Source: Bradyrhizobium nivariense
GTDB taxonomy: Bacteria; Pseudomonadota; Alphaproteobacteria; Rhizobiales; Xanthobacteraceae
Assembly: GCF_029846715.1 (NCBI RefSeq)
Contig: NZ_JARVWW010000032.1
Span: 1 to 64,000 of the forward strand
Direction: 5' to 3'
DNA: 64,000 bases
In this document: positions 55,182 through 64,000 of the stretch, piece after piece
How positions within the stretch are numbered: the stretch's first letter is position 1
Layout: each line of letters begins with the position of its first letter
The notes under the pieces: generated by a model
The model's input: only the letters and a program-made list of their open reading frames with translations
Database searches by the model: none
What the model was told of the DNA's origin: nothing
Program-made: the position numbers and the translations under genes

Positions 55182-56033
55182 TCATCTAAGCGGGCGGACT
55201 CCCGACAACTGCGTTGTAAGTTGATTAATGTTGATCTGCTCGATGAGCCGATCCGCCTTCGCTCTGCCAGACGTCCGGAATGGTATTCCGGCCTTGTCGC
55301 CTCGCGCAAACGCAAACGTCAGTTTGTCAGTGTTGACTTCGGAGAAGGACCCAAGATTGCTCCCAGATCCGATAAAGCTGGTCAGCGTCCAGGTCGGCCC
55401 GCCGTTTACATTTTTCGTCACGACGAAATTGACGTACCCTCCGAAGACACCGCCGTCATCGGAAAGCTTCTTACCCCAATCAACATGTTGCGAGGTAAAG
55501 GCAAGTTCGACGGTTCTCTTCAGACCCAGCTCACCCGCGAGATTTGTATCAATCGGCCAGCATTCCGCCAGACTGCCGCCCGCCCTCCTCACGGCCTCGG
55601 CCTCTTTCCACAGCGCCCGCGTCGAGTAATAGAACTTCTGCGTGAAATTTTGCTCCCGCGATTGGCTGAGCGTACTGCCCAGACTGAACGCAAAGGGCGC
55701 ATTGGCATAAGTCAGCGACGGGCTGAGGCCTCCCGTATCGTTGACGGTCAGGTTCAACTGAACAGCGATGTCCACGTCGTCACCAAGCAGAGCATCTGAG
55801 ATCGCGTCGCCCCGCTCGATCAACTGGACCAGCTCGCAGCTTACGCGACGCGAGATGGAATGTATCGTCGGTCCATTTTGATCGACCGGAATGTCGAAAT
55901 TGCGGCTCCGTGAGCCATAGCGAGCCGTCTGCCACGCGCTCGATCGGGTTAGCCAGGGAGTGCCCGGACCATTCCCGGCGTGACCACCGGTGCGGTTCTG
56001 CTCCCGAGATTCAGGAAGGTGCAGATCGGCCAA
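55182..56033 (-). CDS. Hypothetical envelope-type protein, possibly 5'-truncated
   Basis: Up to 283 residues with a TTG first codon. The conserved-looking part begins RYGSRSRNFDIPVDQNGPTI and includes FAFSLGSTLSQSREQNFTQK, CWPIDTNLAGELGLKRTVEL and GYVNFVVTKNVNGGPTWTLT. The Ser/Thr/Asn-rich strands suggest a secreted or outer-membrane-associated protein, but no signal peptide is visible, so the true 5' end may be lost. Family not recognised. Confidence 0.5.
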   Translation of the reverse strand: MADLHLPESREQNRTGGHAGNGPGTPWLTRSSAWQTARYGSRSRNFDIPVDQNGPTIHSISRRVSCELVQLIERGDAISDALLGDDVDIAVQLNLTVNDTGGLSPSLTYANAPFAFSLGSTLSQSREQNFTQKFYYSTRALWKEAEAVRRAGGSLAECWPIDTNLAGELGLKRTVELAFTSQHVDWGKKLSDDGGVFGGYVNFVVTKNVNGGPTWTLTSFIGSGSNLGSFSEVNTDKLTFAFARGDKAGIPFRTSGRAKADRLIEQININQLTTQLSGVRPLR

Positions 56034-56199
56034 GCACCAAGGGGTCTCATGTGCCCTTGCGATTCGCAGCGGATTGGCTGCCTTCGTCGCCGGCGAGAAG
56101 GCGCGCGAGGAGGTCCTGCCACTCGTTGGCCCCTCCGACCCCGCGCAGGACTCGATCTCGTCCGCTACGATGCCGAATCTTCTCGCGATCGTCCACAGG

Positions 56200-56455
56200 C
56201 TGCGCCCCCCAGGCGGGCGGCGCGTTTGGCACCAACAGCAAAGAACTGGACGATCTTGGCGGCAATGCCCGGGAATGGACCGAGACTTGCACCGCCCTCC
56301 ATGATGGCCGCATCACGAACCCCAACTGCGGCGTGCGCGTCGTGGAAGGCGCCCATCGCGCCTACATGACGGACTTCATCCGCGATGCCAAAACGGGGGC
56401 TGCGCGTTGGGCGTTCCGCCCCCAATCTTGGCTTCCGGCTCGTCATCGAGCCATC
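56200..56455 (+). pseudogene. Formylglycine-generating-enzyme/NirV-like fragment
   Basis: FGTNSKELDDLGGNAREWTE then NCGVRVVEGAHRAYMTDFIR and, after a frame change, APNLGFRLVIEP follow the C-terminal signature of FGE-sulfatase/NirV proteins (GGNVWEW ... NLGFRLV). The N-terminal two thirds are not recognisable. NirV genes accompany denitrification loci. Confidence 0.65.
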
Positions 56456-56529
56456 GGAGCCCGCCGTTGCCGGCATTGTCCGCAGCATCTCCACCTTGCT
56501 CGGGAGAAGCCGATCCAGCATCGATCTAA

Positions 56530-56543
56530 TTGCGCCAGAGCAA
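56530..56543. promoter_or_regulatory. FixK/FNR-type box upstream of hemN
   Basis: TTGC-GCCAGA-GCAA fits the TTG(A/C)-N6-(T/G)CAA consensus exactly, 53 bases before the hemN start codon. Confidence 0.7.
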
Positions 56544-56595
56544 GGTCCTTCTCTCACGATGCCGGTAAGCAATCCGGATCAGAAGGAGACAGAGA

Positions 56596-57951
56596 ATGCG
56601 ATCCGATCTGGCGCAATCGTACGGACAAGACAGGCTTCCCCGCTACACCAGCTACCCGACCACACCGCATTTCTCGCCGGCGATCAGTGAAGGCGACTAC
56701 CGAAGCTGGCTGAAGACACTGTCGTCCCGGCAGCCGGCCTCGATCTATCTACACATTCCGTTCTGCCGGTCGATGTGCTGGTACTGCGGCTGCCACACCT
56801 CGGCCACCAAGAAGGACGATCCGATTGCCGTCTACACCTCGGGCCTGCGCACCGAGGCCCACCTCGTCGCCCAAACCATCGGTCACCGCCTGCCGATCTC
56901 CCATATCCATTTCGGCGGCGGCACACCGACAATCATGAACCCCCGGGCCTTTGCGGATCTCGTCGGCGCGCTCCGCTACTCCTACTTCGTGCTGCCCGAC
57001 GCCGAACTCGCCGTGGAGATCGATCCGCGCACCCTGACGGAGGCAATGGCCGAGGCCCTGGGCTACAGCGGGGTCACCCGCGCCAGTCTCGGCGTACAAA
57101 GTTTCGACCCGGCTGTGCAGCGCGCCATCAACCGTCTGCAGAGCTTCGAGCAGACCGCCAAGGGTGTCGAGCAATTAAGGCGTTCCGGGGTTGGCCGGCT
57201 TAACTTCGATCTTCTCTACGGTCTGCCGCTTCAAACGGTACAATCGTGCTTGGACACGGTCGCCAAATGCATCGAACTTCGTCCGGATCGCTTCTCGGTG
57301 TTCGGTTACGCACACGTTCCGTGGTTCAAGAAGCATCAGCGGAAGATTGATGAAGACGCCCTTCCCGCCAGCATCGAGCGGCACCTGCAATCCGAAACGA
57401 TCGCGCAGGCGCTCGTTGACGCCGGCTACGTGCGCATCGGCTTCGACCACTTCGCCCTGCCCCACGACAGTCTCGCCGCGGCGAAGCGCGAGGGGCGGCT
57501 GCGCCGGAATTTCCAGGGCTACACCGACGACGCCGCAGAAACGCTCATCGGGCTCGGCGCAAGCGCCATCGGTCGGATGCCGCAAGGATTCGTACAGAAT
57601 GTCGTGGCGACCCGCGACTACCTGGCGCGCATCGCCGAGGACCGGCTCGCCACCGCGAAGGGCCACGCCTTCACGGCTGACGACCGCTTCCGGGCCGATT
57701 TGATTGAGCGGGTGATGTGCGACATGGCAGTCGATCTGTCGAAGATTGCTCGTTCCCATGGCTGCGCCCCGGAGACGGCCATCGTCGATCGGTCCCGTCT
57801 AGAGGGCCTCATCGCGGACGGCGCAGTGACAATGGAAGGCGAGGAGCGACTGTTCGTCCCGGACGGCGCGGAGTTTCTGGTACGGAGCGTGGCATCCGCA
57901 TTCGATGCTCATCTGGCCCGATCTGCGGCTGTCAACAGCCGCGGAGTTTGA
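56596..57951 (+). CDS. hemN: Oxygen-independent coproporphyrinogen III oxidase
   Basis: 451 residues from ATG 56596 with GAAGGAGA upstream. Radical-SAM motif CRSMCWYCGCH near residue 57 (CxxxCxxC), HIHFGGGTPTIM, GVQSFDPAVQRAINRLQS and NFDLLYGLPLQT are complete. It decarboxylates coproporphyrinogen III without oxygen, needed for haem (leghaemoglobin-era cbb3 oxidase and cytochromes) under microaerobic conditions. It is the only intact gene between the IS elements and fixS, and has a FixK-type box. Confidence 0.96.
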   Translation: MRSDLAQSYGQDRLPRYTSYPTTPHFSPAISEGDYRSWLKTLSSRQPASIYLHIPFCRSMCWYCGCHTSATKKDDPIAVYTSGLRTEAHLVAQTIGHRLPISHIHFGGGTPTIMNPRAFADLVGALRYSYFVLPDAELAVEIDPRTLTEAMAEALGYSGVTRASLGVQSFDPAVQRAINRLQSFEQTAKGVEQLRRSGVGRLNFDLLYGLPLQTVQSCLDTVAKCIELRPDRFSVFGYAHVPWFKKHQRKIDEDALPASIERHLQSETIAQALVDAGYVRIGFDHFALPHDSLAAAKREGRLRRNFQGYTDDAAETLIGLGASAIGRMPQGFVQNVVATRDYLARIAEDRLATAKGHAFTADDRFRADLIERVMCDMAVDLSKIARSHGCAPETAIVDRSRLEGLIADGAVTMEGEERLFVPDGAEFLVRSVASAFDAHLARSAAVNSRGV

Positions 57952-58235
57952 AGCGCTTCGCCGAGTGCCCAAACCAGGCTGCGTCCTTCGGTTCCCGCTC
58001 GGTCTCACCGAGCAGTCGGAGGGCACTTGCTGCTCTACGAGCTCGAGTATCCGGCGCCGGGTATCGGCGTCGGATATTTGCTTGAAAGCTCTCAGCTGCA
58101 TATCTGCGCTGCAACTCCATGGTCGCTCTCCGTGCGCAACCCAATCAACCGCGGGCGTGCCGGCACACGATGTGTCGAGATGACGATAGAGTTTTGGCTG
58201 CAAGGTTAAGCTCCATCGCGAGAGGATGCCGGAAT
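57952..58235. other. No intact gene; short XRE-like tail on minus strand
   Basis: LRAFKQISDADTRRRILELV (minus, near 58025-58090) resembles the C-terminal tail of rhizobial XRE regulators. Nothing else is recognisable. Confidence 0.3.
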
Positions 58236-58362
58236 ATGGCTGTGCCGAGGCGCCGCGCCTCCTGCACCGCCTTGCGCGTGTCCTCGATGGCGAAGCGCCC
58301 TTCGTAGTGATCGACATCGTTCGGCTTGCCATCGGTGAGCAGGATCAGCAGCTTCTTGCGCT
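58236..58362 (-). pseudogene. NorD C-terminal (vWA) fragment
   Basis: Minus strand KKLLILLTDGKPNDVDHYEG followed by RFAIEDTRKAVQEARRLG is the metal-site end of the von Willebrand A domain in NorD, the accessory protein of nitric oxide reductase. Sequence on both sides is unrelated. Confidence 0.75.
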
Positions 58363-58479
58363 GGGGCTACTCGCGAGCGCCTGGGACCGGAAGCTGGCGA
58401 AAGATCTCGCCCAGGAGATCGAGGTTTGCACGGGCGACAGGCGCGAAACGTTCGCCGAGATGCGCCGTTTTCTTGCCGT

Positions 58480-58880
58480 CAAGGTTACCGGGAATTGCTG
58501 CCGCGGTCATGGGAGGCTCGCGCAAAAAGAATCGCCGAAGACGCCGTGATTGCGATCGCGCGCGCGATGCGCTCCTACGCGCTTGAAAGGCCGCCTCTGT
58601 CTGCCGCGGCGTTCTGGACCGCCGCCGGATTTCCCGAATGGCACCAGGTTGATCAAAGCCTGCATGCCCTGATGACAGTGGTCCTCGCCGAATGCGGGCT
58701 GTGCGGCGAAGCCGTCGAGAACGCCTTATCATGCTGGGGAGCCTCGTTCGCGGCTACATGCTGCAAGAAGTGATGCACACTGTCGTGGGGGTCGATTCCT
58801 ATGACGAAGCGTTCAACAAGGCCATGCAGGCCCTTGTGACCGGGCTGCCGGCTTTCGCGTCCTCGGGATGCGGCAGACCG
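58480..58880 (+). pseudogene. TetR-family regulator, C-terminal fragment with frameshift
   Basis: SWEARAKRIAEDAVIAIARA, LERPPLSAAAFWTAAGF and after a frame change near 58735 MLGSLVRGYMLQEVMHTVVG resemble the TetR ligand-binding domain (TetR_C with GF.LQE). The HTH is absent. Confidence 0.55.
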
Positions 58881-59169
58881 TTGCAGCGGGAGCTTGCGGA
58901 TGCGGCCGATCAGGAGGTCCGATCGGCATTCGTCTATCGGGGAAGGTGAACCCGACGCAAGCGTGGGGGCGACATTTTGGTTCCATACGCTCCATGGCCG
59001 GGCGCAGAAATCGGAGGGCTGGGACTCGCTCGAAGGATATTTCGCTGGCGCAACGACTCCCGCCGACGGCTTGATACGACAGCAGGACACCCGAATTGCG
59101 AGCGGATCACATAGAGAACGTTGAGAAGACCTACCCCATACTCGATGCCCGGCTGGACATTTTCGCCGA

Positions 59170-59560
59170 CTGGCTCAGGTCGCCGTGAAATCCGTGAGTT
59201 GCGTCAACTCGATAGCGGCACATTGGACAAAATAGCGCGCGATCTGCGCGTCGCGCCGGCGGACCTCGATACGCTGGACAATCAAGGGACATGCGGCTGA
59301 CGAATTGTCCAGCCTACTGAACGTTCTCGGCATCGACGAGGCGGACGTCTCGCGATCGAAGCCGGCAGTGATGCGCGACATGGAGCGGGTCTGCAGCCAA
59401 TGCGAACGGAAGGGTTGGTGCAACAACGATACTGAGATCGGGGTGCGACCAGGGACTTGGAATGTTACTGCCTCAACGCTGCGACAATGCAAGCGCTTTG
59501 AAGCGAGCTGGAGAGCGATCGACCCGAGTGACTGGGATTCCGTAGATCTATGGTACGTAA
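59170..59560 (+). pseudogene. DUF6455-type small protein, frameshifted
   Basis: EIRELRQLDSGTLDKIARDL then, in another frame, ELSSLLNVLGIDEADVSRSK, AVMRDMERVCSQCERKGWCN match a small cysteine-bearing family found beside nitrite/nitric oxide reductase regulators. One frameshift near 59285 and a damaged tail (final CPNA motif altered). Confidence 0.6.
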
Positions 59561-59638
59561 GTTCCCCTAAGCGAAGGCACCGAATTCTATGGTGTCGCGG
59601 TTTCCCGCATCATCGAGCCATCAACAAGGAGAGGGAAG

Positions 59639-60323
59639 ATGCTTGCGACCACACTCAACGCCACCCAGGCTTCCACGAACCGCTGCCCGTCTGTGCCCTC
59701 CAGTGCATTCGGCGGGTTGGTCGGCCAGCCGGCGCTCGTCGCCAGCGAATTCGCATACGGCAAGGACGAAGAGATCTTCGGCGAGGGCGAGCCCTCCGAA
59801 TATGTCTATCAGGTCGTCTCCGGCGCCGTCCGGAGCTACAAGCTGCTGTCCTTGGCCGTCTTCAGATCGGTGCCTTCGCTCTGCCGGACAACGTGTTCGG
59901 GCTTGAATCCGGCGCCGCCCATCGTCTCAGCGCCGAAGCAATCATTCACACCTGGGTGCGCCTGGTGAACCGGGCAAGCCTGCACAAGGCAGCCGACGCC
60001 GACTTTCAGGTCGTCGCGCGCAAGCTCTGGAGCCTAACGGCCGGCGAGCTGAAGCACGCGGAGGACCACATGCTGCTGCTCGGCCGCAAGAACGCTCTGG
60101 AGAGGATCGCGCCCCTCCTGCTCGAGATGGATTCCAGGACCGCCGGTGCCGGGCTGATGGCGCTTCCGATGTCCCGCCGGGACATCGGCGACTATCTCGG
60201 GCTCACCTTGGAGACGGTTCGCGCGCCCTGTCTCAGCTTCACGTCGAAGGCGTTCTCGGCTTCTCTGGAGCGCGCCAGATCGTGCTGCGTATTCGCAAGC
60301 ATCTGAGCGACACGAACGCCTGA
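59639..60323 (+). pseudogene. FNR/FixK-type regulator, twice frameshifted
   Basis: The start is intact (AGGAGAGGGAAG then ATG) and reads LVASEFAYGKDEEIFGEGEP, SEYVYQVVSGAVRSYKLLS. The frame shifts near 59855 to GRLQIGAFALPDNVFGLESG and MLLLGRKNALERIAPLLLEM, SRRDIGDYLGLTLETV, and again near 60228 to QLHVEGVLGFSGARQIVLRI with TGA at 60321-60323. This is a FixK/NnrR-like protein without the FNR cysteines. Two frameshifts make it inactive as read. Confidence 0.82.
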
Positions 60324-60481
60324 CTGCCGCCACGCCCGTTCGCTCAGTTAAGCTGACTTCGATCGCATCAACGCACCGCCTGCGGTGACAACAACCTGCC
60401 GTCGGAAGAAAGCTGACGACAGGGATTCTCCCATTCAGAGGAGGCCACCGCTGCTCGAGCGGACGGCTATCGCTCTAGGGC
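60324..60481. other. Short intergenic region downstream of fixS
   Basis: Nothing recognisable; the tails of fixS (minus) and the FNR relic (plus) converge here. Confidence 0.4.
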
Positions 60482-60643
60482 TTAGCCGGCGCTTTCCTGC
60501 GGCGGCTCATCATCAGCAATTGCGCGCCAGGCGGCGCCGTCGAGATCGTCGTACTGGCCGCTGCGGAGCGACCAGAGGAAGGCGACGAGGCCGGCTCCGC
60601 CGAGGCTCAGCGCCAGCGGGACCAGGATGACCAGGATTTCCAT
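60482..60643 (-). CDS. fixS: CcoS/FixS, cbb3 oxidase maturation protein
   Basis: 53 residues: MEILVILVPLALSLGGAGLV AF-type membrane helix followed by LWSLRSGQYDDLDGAAWR and a short acidic tail, the standard CcoS layout (helix, then FxWAxxxGQYDDLxGxA). The ATG overlaps the fixI stop as ATGA. CcoS is needed to insert haem and copper into the cbb3 oxidase catalytic subunit. Last gene of fixGHIS. Confidence 0.93.
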   Translation of the reverse strand: MEILVILVPLALSLGGAGLVAFLWSLRSGQYDDLDGAAWRAIADDEPPQESAG

Positions 60644-62835
60644 CACACGATCTCCCGCGAGCCGCTGCGCGCCCGCAGCGAATTCAACATGACCAGAATC
60701 GAGGACCCGCTCATAGCGCCCGCCGCGATCAGTGGCGTCACCTTACCGCTGATCGCGATCGGCACTGCCAGCACATTGTAGCCGATCGCGAGCCAGAGGT
60801 TTTGCCGCATCAGGCGCAGCGCCTTGCGCGAGAAGTTGATGGCCGCGACAATCGGCGCTAGCGGTCGGCCGAGGAAGACGAGATCGGCGGTCGACTGACT
60901 GACCTGCGCGGCCGAGATCGGCGCCATCGAAACATGCGCCGCTGCAAGCGAGGGCGCATCGTTGATGCCGTCCCCGATCATAAGCACCTTGGCACCTCGC
61001 CGCTTCAACTGCTCGATCCGCGCGATCTTGTCGGCCGGGGTGACGCCGGCACGCCATTCGGCGATGCCAAGGGCATGGGCCGCCGCCCTCACCGCTGGCT
61101 CGCGGTCGCCGGATAGAATCTCGACGCCGATGTTGCGCGCCTTCAGAGCCGCGACCGCGGCCTGCGCATCCGGCCGCAGGCCCTGACGCACCGAGAGGAT
61201 GAACGTTTCGGTGCCCTTGCTGAAGACCACGATGGAAGCTTCCGGGTCGACACTGGCGCTCTCACCGACCAGCACTTCGGCACCGCAGAAAGACGGACGA
61301 CCCAAACGGAGCTCGACGCCGTCCACATGCGCGCACACACCCTGTCCGGCCATCTCGGCCGCACCGACGATTGGCGATCTGGCGCCAGCGGCCTGCGCGA
61401 CGGCGGCTGCCACCGGATGATTGCTCGACAGCGCCAGCCGGCCGGCGAGCTCGAAGATCTCGGCGGGTATGTCGGTGGCATTGGTGACTTCGAGCTCTGG
61501 TAGCGTCAGCGTGCCGGTCTTGTCGAAGATGACATGATCGGCTTCGGCCAGCCGCTCGATGGCATCGCCCGAATTGAGCAGCACGCCGAACTTGAACATT
61601 ACGCCCGAGGCCGCCGTCTGCACGGTTGGGATCGCGAGCCCGAGTGCGCACGGGCAGGTGATGATCAGGACGGCGACGCCGGTGACGATCGCATCGTGCC
61701 AGCTCGCGCCGGCGATCACCCAGCCGAGGATGGTAAGGAACGCGGTCGCGTGCACCATCGGCGCGTAGAGCCGCGAGGCGCGATCCGCGAGCCGCATATA
61801 GCGCGAGCGCGCCTGGAGCGCGTTGTCAAGCAACCGCGTGATCTCGGCGAGCAGCGTCGCCTCGGATGCCGCCGAAACCCGCACCCGCAGCGCGCCCGAA
61901 ATGTTCATCGATCCCGCATACACCGGCGTACCCTGTCCGGCCGTGACATAAAGCGTCTCGCCGGTAATCTGGCTCTGGTCGATCTCGGAACGTCCCTCGA
62001 TCACGGTACCGTCGACCGCACAGCGCTCGCCCGGTCGCAGCAGCACGATGTCGCCGGAATGGATCGCCGCTACCGGCACTTGCGAGATTTCGTCGGGCCC
62101 GACGAACTTGGCCGCCGTCTCTGCCTTCAACGCGGCTAGGTTGCCGGCGACCGCGCGGGTCCGCCGCCGCATGTTCTGGTCGAGGACGCGGCCGACCAGG
62201 AGGAAGGTGAGCAGCATGATTGCCGCATCGAAATAGGCATCCTCCACGTGATGGATGGTCTCGATCACGGACAGGCCGAGCGCCATGATCACGCCGATCG
62301 AAATCGGGACGTCCATGTTGGCGGTCTTCGCCGACAGCGCGCGCCAGGCCGAACGGAAGAACGGCTGGCCGGCATAGGCAGCCGCCGGCAGCGCGATCAG
62401 CGCTGAGAGCCAATGGAAGAAGTCGCGCTGCTCCGGCAGCATGTCCGAGACGTTGCCGGACCACACCGAGATCGACAGCATCATCACGTTCATGGCGGCA
62501 AACGCCGCGACGCCGAGGCAGCGCAGCAGGAAGCGGAATTGGGCGACCTCGCTCAATTCCGCGCTCTCGGTCTCATACGGATAGGCCTTGTAGCCGAGCT
62601 CTTCGAGGCGATCGATGAAGCGAGCCGGGTCGAGCGTGCCCTGCTTCCATTCGAGCACCACGCGTCGGTCGGTGAGGTTCACCCGCGCCAGCGTGACCTC
62701 GGGAATGGCCGACAATCCGCCTTCGATCTTGGCCATGCAGCCGGCGCAGTGAACGCCCTCGACGGCGAGGTCGATGTGCTGAAGGCTAGTGCCTACGGTC
62801 CGGACATAGTGCGAAAGATCCCGCGTGACATGCAT
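60643..62835 (-). CDS. fixI: FixI/CcoI copper-exporting P1B-type ATPase
   Basis: 730 residues. N-terminal HMA domain with GVHCAGCMAKIEGGLSAIPE, phosphatase motif TGET, intramembrane CPC in IITCPCALGLAIP, phosphorylation site FDKTGTLT, HP motif SSNHPVAAAV and hinge MIGDGINDAPSLAAA. It delivers copper for cbb3 oxidase assembly across the inner membrane. It starts 11 bases after fixH. Confidence 0.97.
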   Translation of the reverse strand: MHVTRDLSHYVRTVGTSLQHIDLAVEGVHCAGCMAKIEGGLSAIPEVTLARVNLTDRRVVLEWKQGTLDPARFIDRLEELGYKAYPYETESAELSEVAQFRFLLRCLGVAAFAAMNVMMLSISVWSGNVSDMLPEQRDFFHWLSALIALPAAAYAGQPFFRSAWRALSAKTANMDVPISIGVIMALGLSVIETIHHVEDAYFDAAIMLLTFLLVGRVLDQNMRRRTRAVAGNLAALKAETAAKFVGPDEISQVPVAAIHSGDIVLLRPGERCAVDGTVIEGRSEIDQSQITGETLYVTAGQGTPVYAGSMNISGALRVRVSAASEATLLAEITRLLDNALQARSRYMRLADRASRLYAPMVHATAFLTILGWVIAGASWHDAIVTGVAVLIITCPCALGLAIPTVQTAASGVMFKFGVLLNSGDAIERLAEADHVIFDKTGTLTLPELEVTNATDIPAEIFELAGRLALSSNHPVAAAVAQAAGARSPIVGAAEMAGQGVCAHVDGVELRLGRPSFCGAEVLVGESASVDPEASIVVFSKGTETFILSVRQGLRPDAQAAVAALKARNIGVEILSGDREPAVRAAAHALGIAEWRAGVTPADKIARIEQLKRRGAKVLMIGDGINDAPSLAAAHVSMAPISAAQVSQSTADLVFLGRPLAPIVAAINFSRKALRLMRQNLWLAIGYNVLAVPIAISGKVTPLIAAGAMSGSSILVMLNSLRARSGSREIV

Positions 62836-62846
62836 GACATCGTCCC

Positions 62847-63332
62847 TCAGTTCAGGATTACGCGGCTGCGCGACAGGAAGACGCGGGTGCCCCGCGCTTC
62901 ACCCTCGATCACCAGGTCCCATTGGCCCGGCGCGACGGCCGCCGCATTGCCGCGATAGATGCCGACGCCAGCCTCGGAGAGTTCGACCGCAAGATCGGCG
63001 CGCTTGTCGGTTGGCCGCTCCAGGCGTCCTCCGAACGTCAATCCACTCATCGGCTGGCCCGCCGCGTCGCGCGCGTCGACCTGGAGCGTGGCATCGCCGT
63101 CGGCACGGTGCTCGATATGGGCGCTGACCTGCCATTTGCGCGCGGCCTGGTCCTGCGCCGCCGAAATCTCCCGGTCGTAGGTGAGGCCCGCGGCATAGGG
63201 GCTGTCGACATCGGTGCCGGGCAGCGTTGCGATTGCAAGCTTCATCATGGTGACGTTGACGCCGATTACGACGCCGAAAAAGGCGACCAGCATCAGGAAC
63301 ACCTTGGTTCCGGTCAGCGGCTTGGTGACCAT
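62847..63332 (-). CDS. fixH: FixH/CcoH, cbb3 oxidase assembly protein
   Basis: 161 residues with a single N-terminal membrane anchor (TGTKVFLMLVAFFGVVIGVN) and a periplasmic domain (GLTYDREISAAQDQAARKWQ; later GIYRGNAAAVAPGQWDLVIE) as in FixH. It assists early assembly of the oxidase. It lies 15 bases downstream of fixG. Confidence 0.95.
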   Translation of the reverse strand: MVTKPLTGTKVFLMLVAFFGVVIGVNVTMMKLAIATLPGTDVDSPYAAGLTYDREISAAQDQAARKWQVSAHIEHRADGDATLQVDARDAAGQPMSGLTFGGRLERPTDKRADLAVELSEAGVGIYRGNAAAVAPGQWDLVIEGEARGTRVFLSRSRVILN

Positions 63333-63347
63333 GGCAGTCTCCTGGTG

Positions 63348-64000
63348 TTAAGGCGCGACGAAATTGTCGGTGGTGGTGGCAATCTCGCCGAGCCCGATAT
63401 CGGTGACATGGAAGCGCACGGGGATCGATTTCTCGGGATTGCTGTCAGCTGGCGCGGTGACGAGCAGCCGCAGCTCGCTGGTGGAATCGCGCGGGATCAC
63501 GATCATCGGCCGGTCCGGCGTCACTGAATCAACACCGACGATGTGGATTGTGGCGTTGACCGGACCGTCGGCGTCGATCGCAATGACACGATCGTAGCCG
63601 CTCTTGTTCAGAAGCCGGACCGTATACGCGTTGCGGATCGAGCCGTCGCTGAGCCTGACCGCGACCGGATTGCGGTCGTGCAGCACGTTGAGATCAAGTA
63701 GGCTGCGGGTCGCCAGCACGTAAAGCATGATGCCGCCGACGGCCGCGATGATCGCACTGTAGGCGATGGTGCGAGCGCGGACGATGCGATAGATCGGCGC
63801 CTTTCCGTCCTGGCGGCGCTGGATGTTGATGTCGTTGTCATAGCCGATCAGCCGCTTCGGCCGGCCGATCTTGGTCATGACGTTGTCGCAGGCGTCGATG
63901 CAGAGCCCGCACTGGATGCATTCGAGCTGCGGCCCGTTGCGGATGTCAATACCGGTCGGGCAGACCGCGACGCATTGATAGCAGTCGACGCAGTCGCCAG
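63348..64000 (-). CDS. fixG: FixG/CcoG membrane ferredoxin, C-terminal part (runs off window)
   Basis: The visible C-terminal 216 residues include two 4Fe-4S motifs, CVDCYQCVAVCPTG and CIQCGLCIDACDNVM, then RPKRLIGYDND, a final membrane helix (TIAYSAIIAAVGGIMLYVLA) and an immunoglobulin-like periplasmic domain (RDSTSELRLLVTAP). CcoG reduces Cu(II) for the oxidase. The N-terminal membrane part lies beyond position 64000. Confidence 0.96.
   Translation of the reverse strand, partial: GDCVDCYQCVAVCPTGIDIRNGPQLECIQCGLCIDACDNVMTKIGRPKRLIGYDNDINIQRRQDGKAPIYRIVRARTIAYSAIIAAVGGIMLYVLATRSLLDLNVLHDRNPVAVRLSDGSIRNAYTVRLLNKSGYDRVIAIDADGPVNATIHIVGVDSVTPDRPMIVIPRDSTSELRLLVTAPADSNPEKSIPVRFHVTDIGLGEIATTTDNFVAP

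Noticed and set aside
61534..62139. Plus-strand frames within fixI
   Set aside because: Shadows of the P-type ATPase gene; no independent support.
1..64000. CRISPR array, tRNA or rRNA genes
   Set aside because: No regularly spaced direct repeats and no tRNA or rRNA-like sequence were noticed by eye; a covariance-model scan was not possible.

Overview
The window reads as part of the symbiotic (nif/fix) region of a Bradyrhizobium-type alphaproteobacterium. The gene order nifDKENX, DUF269, DUF683, ferredoxin, then iscA-nifS-fixU, then nifB-frxA-nifZ is the bradyrhizobial one. nifH is not adjacent to nifD, the -24/-12 promoters come with TGT-N10-ACA NifA sites, a tts-box precedes a probable type III effector, and fixGHIS closes the window. 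IS remnants and broken genes are abundant, as in symbiosis islands. Almost all nif and fix genes run on the minus strand.

Layout. 1-1500: transposase and recombinase debris and one small DNA-binding-like gene. 1519-5680: nifB operon (nifB, frxA, a 1 kb uninterpretable insert, two tandem NifZ-domain genes, DUF3024, DUF6129) behind a sigma-54 promoter with a NifA site. 6338-8474: iscA, a frameshifted NFU-domain gene, nifS and fixU, sharing a divergent NifA/sigma-54 control region with an unrecognised 196-residue protein (8692-9282). This module is partly duplicated at 13967-15537. In that copy nifS is truncated, the NFU gene is deleted and iscA has lost its start codon, but the 196-residue gene is almost identical. 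Between the copies lie conjugation and IS66 debris and an intact pair of M16 peptidases. 16420-25316: a complete gltB without gltD, a TlpA-like thioredoxin protein behind a consensus sigma-54 site, and a decayed prolyl oligopeptidase. 25459-33158: nifDKENX, DUF269, DUF683 and ferredoxin, with promoter and NifA sites at 33541-33681.

33700-42300 is sparse accessory DNA: an XRE/DUF2130 remnant, secreted hypotheticals, a metE fragment, a second frxA-like ferredoxin, a receiver-like/EAL protein behind a perfect palindrome, and a GNAT relic. 42403-44637 is a probable type III effector with a tts-like box. 45029-51567 is a catabolic cluster (SMP-30 pseudogene, citryl-CoA-lyase-like, CaiB transferase, NMT1-type ABC importer) divergent from an IclR regulator. 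52083-55159 is one gene split by two nested insertion sequences whose duplications can be read exactly. 56200-60323 is a decayed denitrification/anaerobic-regulation patch (FGE/NirV, NorD, TetR, DUF6455 and FNR/FixK fragments) in which only hemN, with a FixK box, is intact. 60482-64000 is fixGHIS for cbb3 oxidase maturation.

Functionally, nifDK encode the MoFe protein, nifB/nifEN/nifX/nifZ build its cofactor and P-clusters, nifS/iscA/fixU and the ferredoxins supply Fe-S clusters and electrons, and hemN and fixGHIS support haem and high-affinity oxidase assembly for microaerobic nodule respiration. All family calls are from reading the translated sequence; no database search was run.
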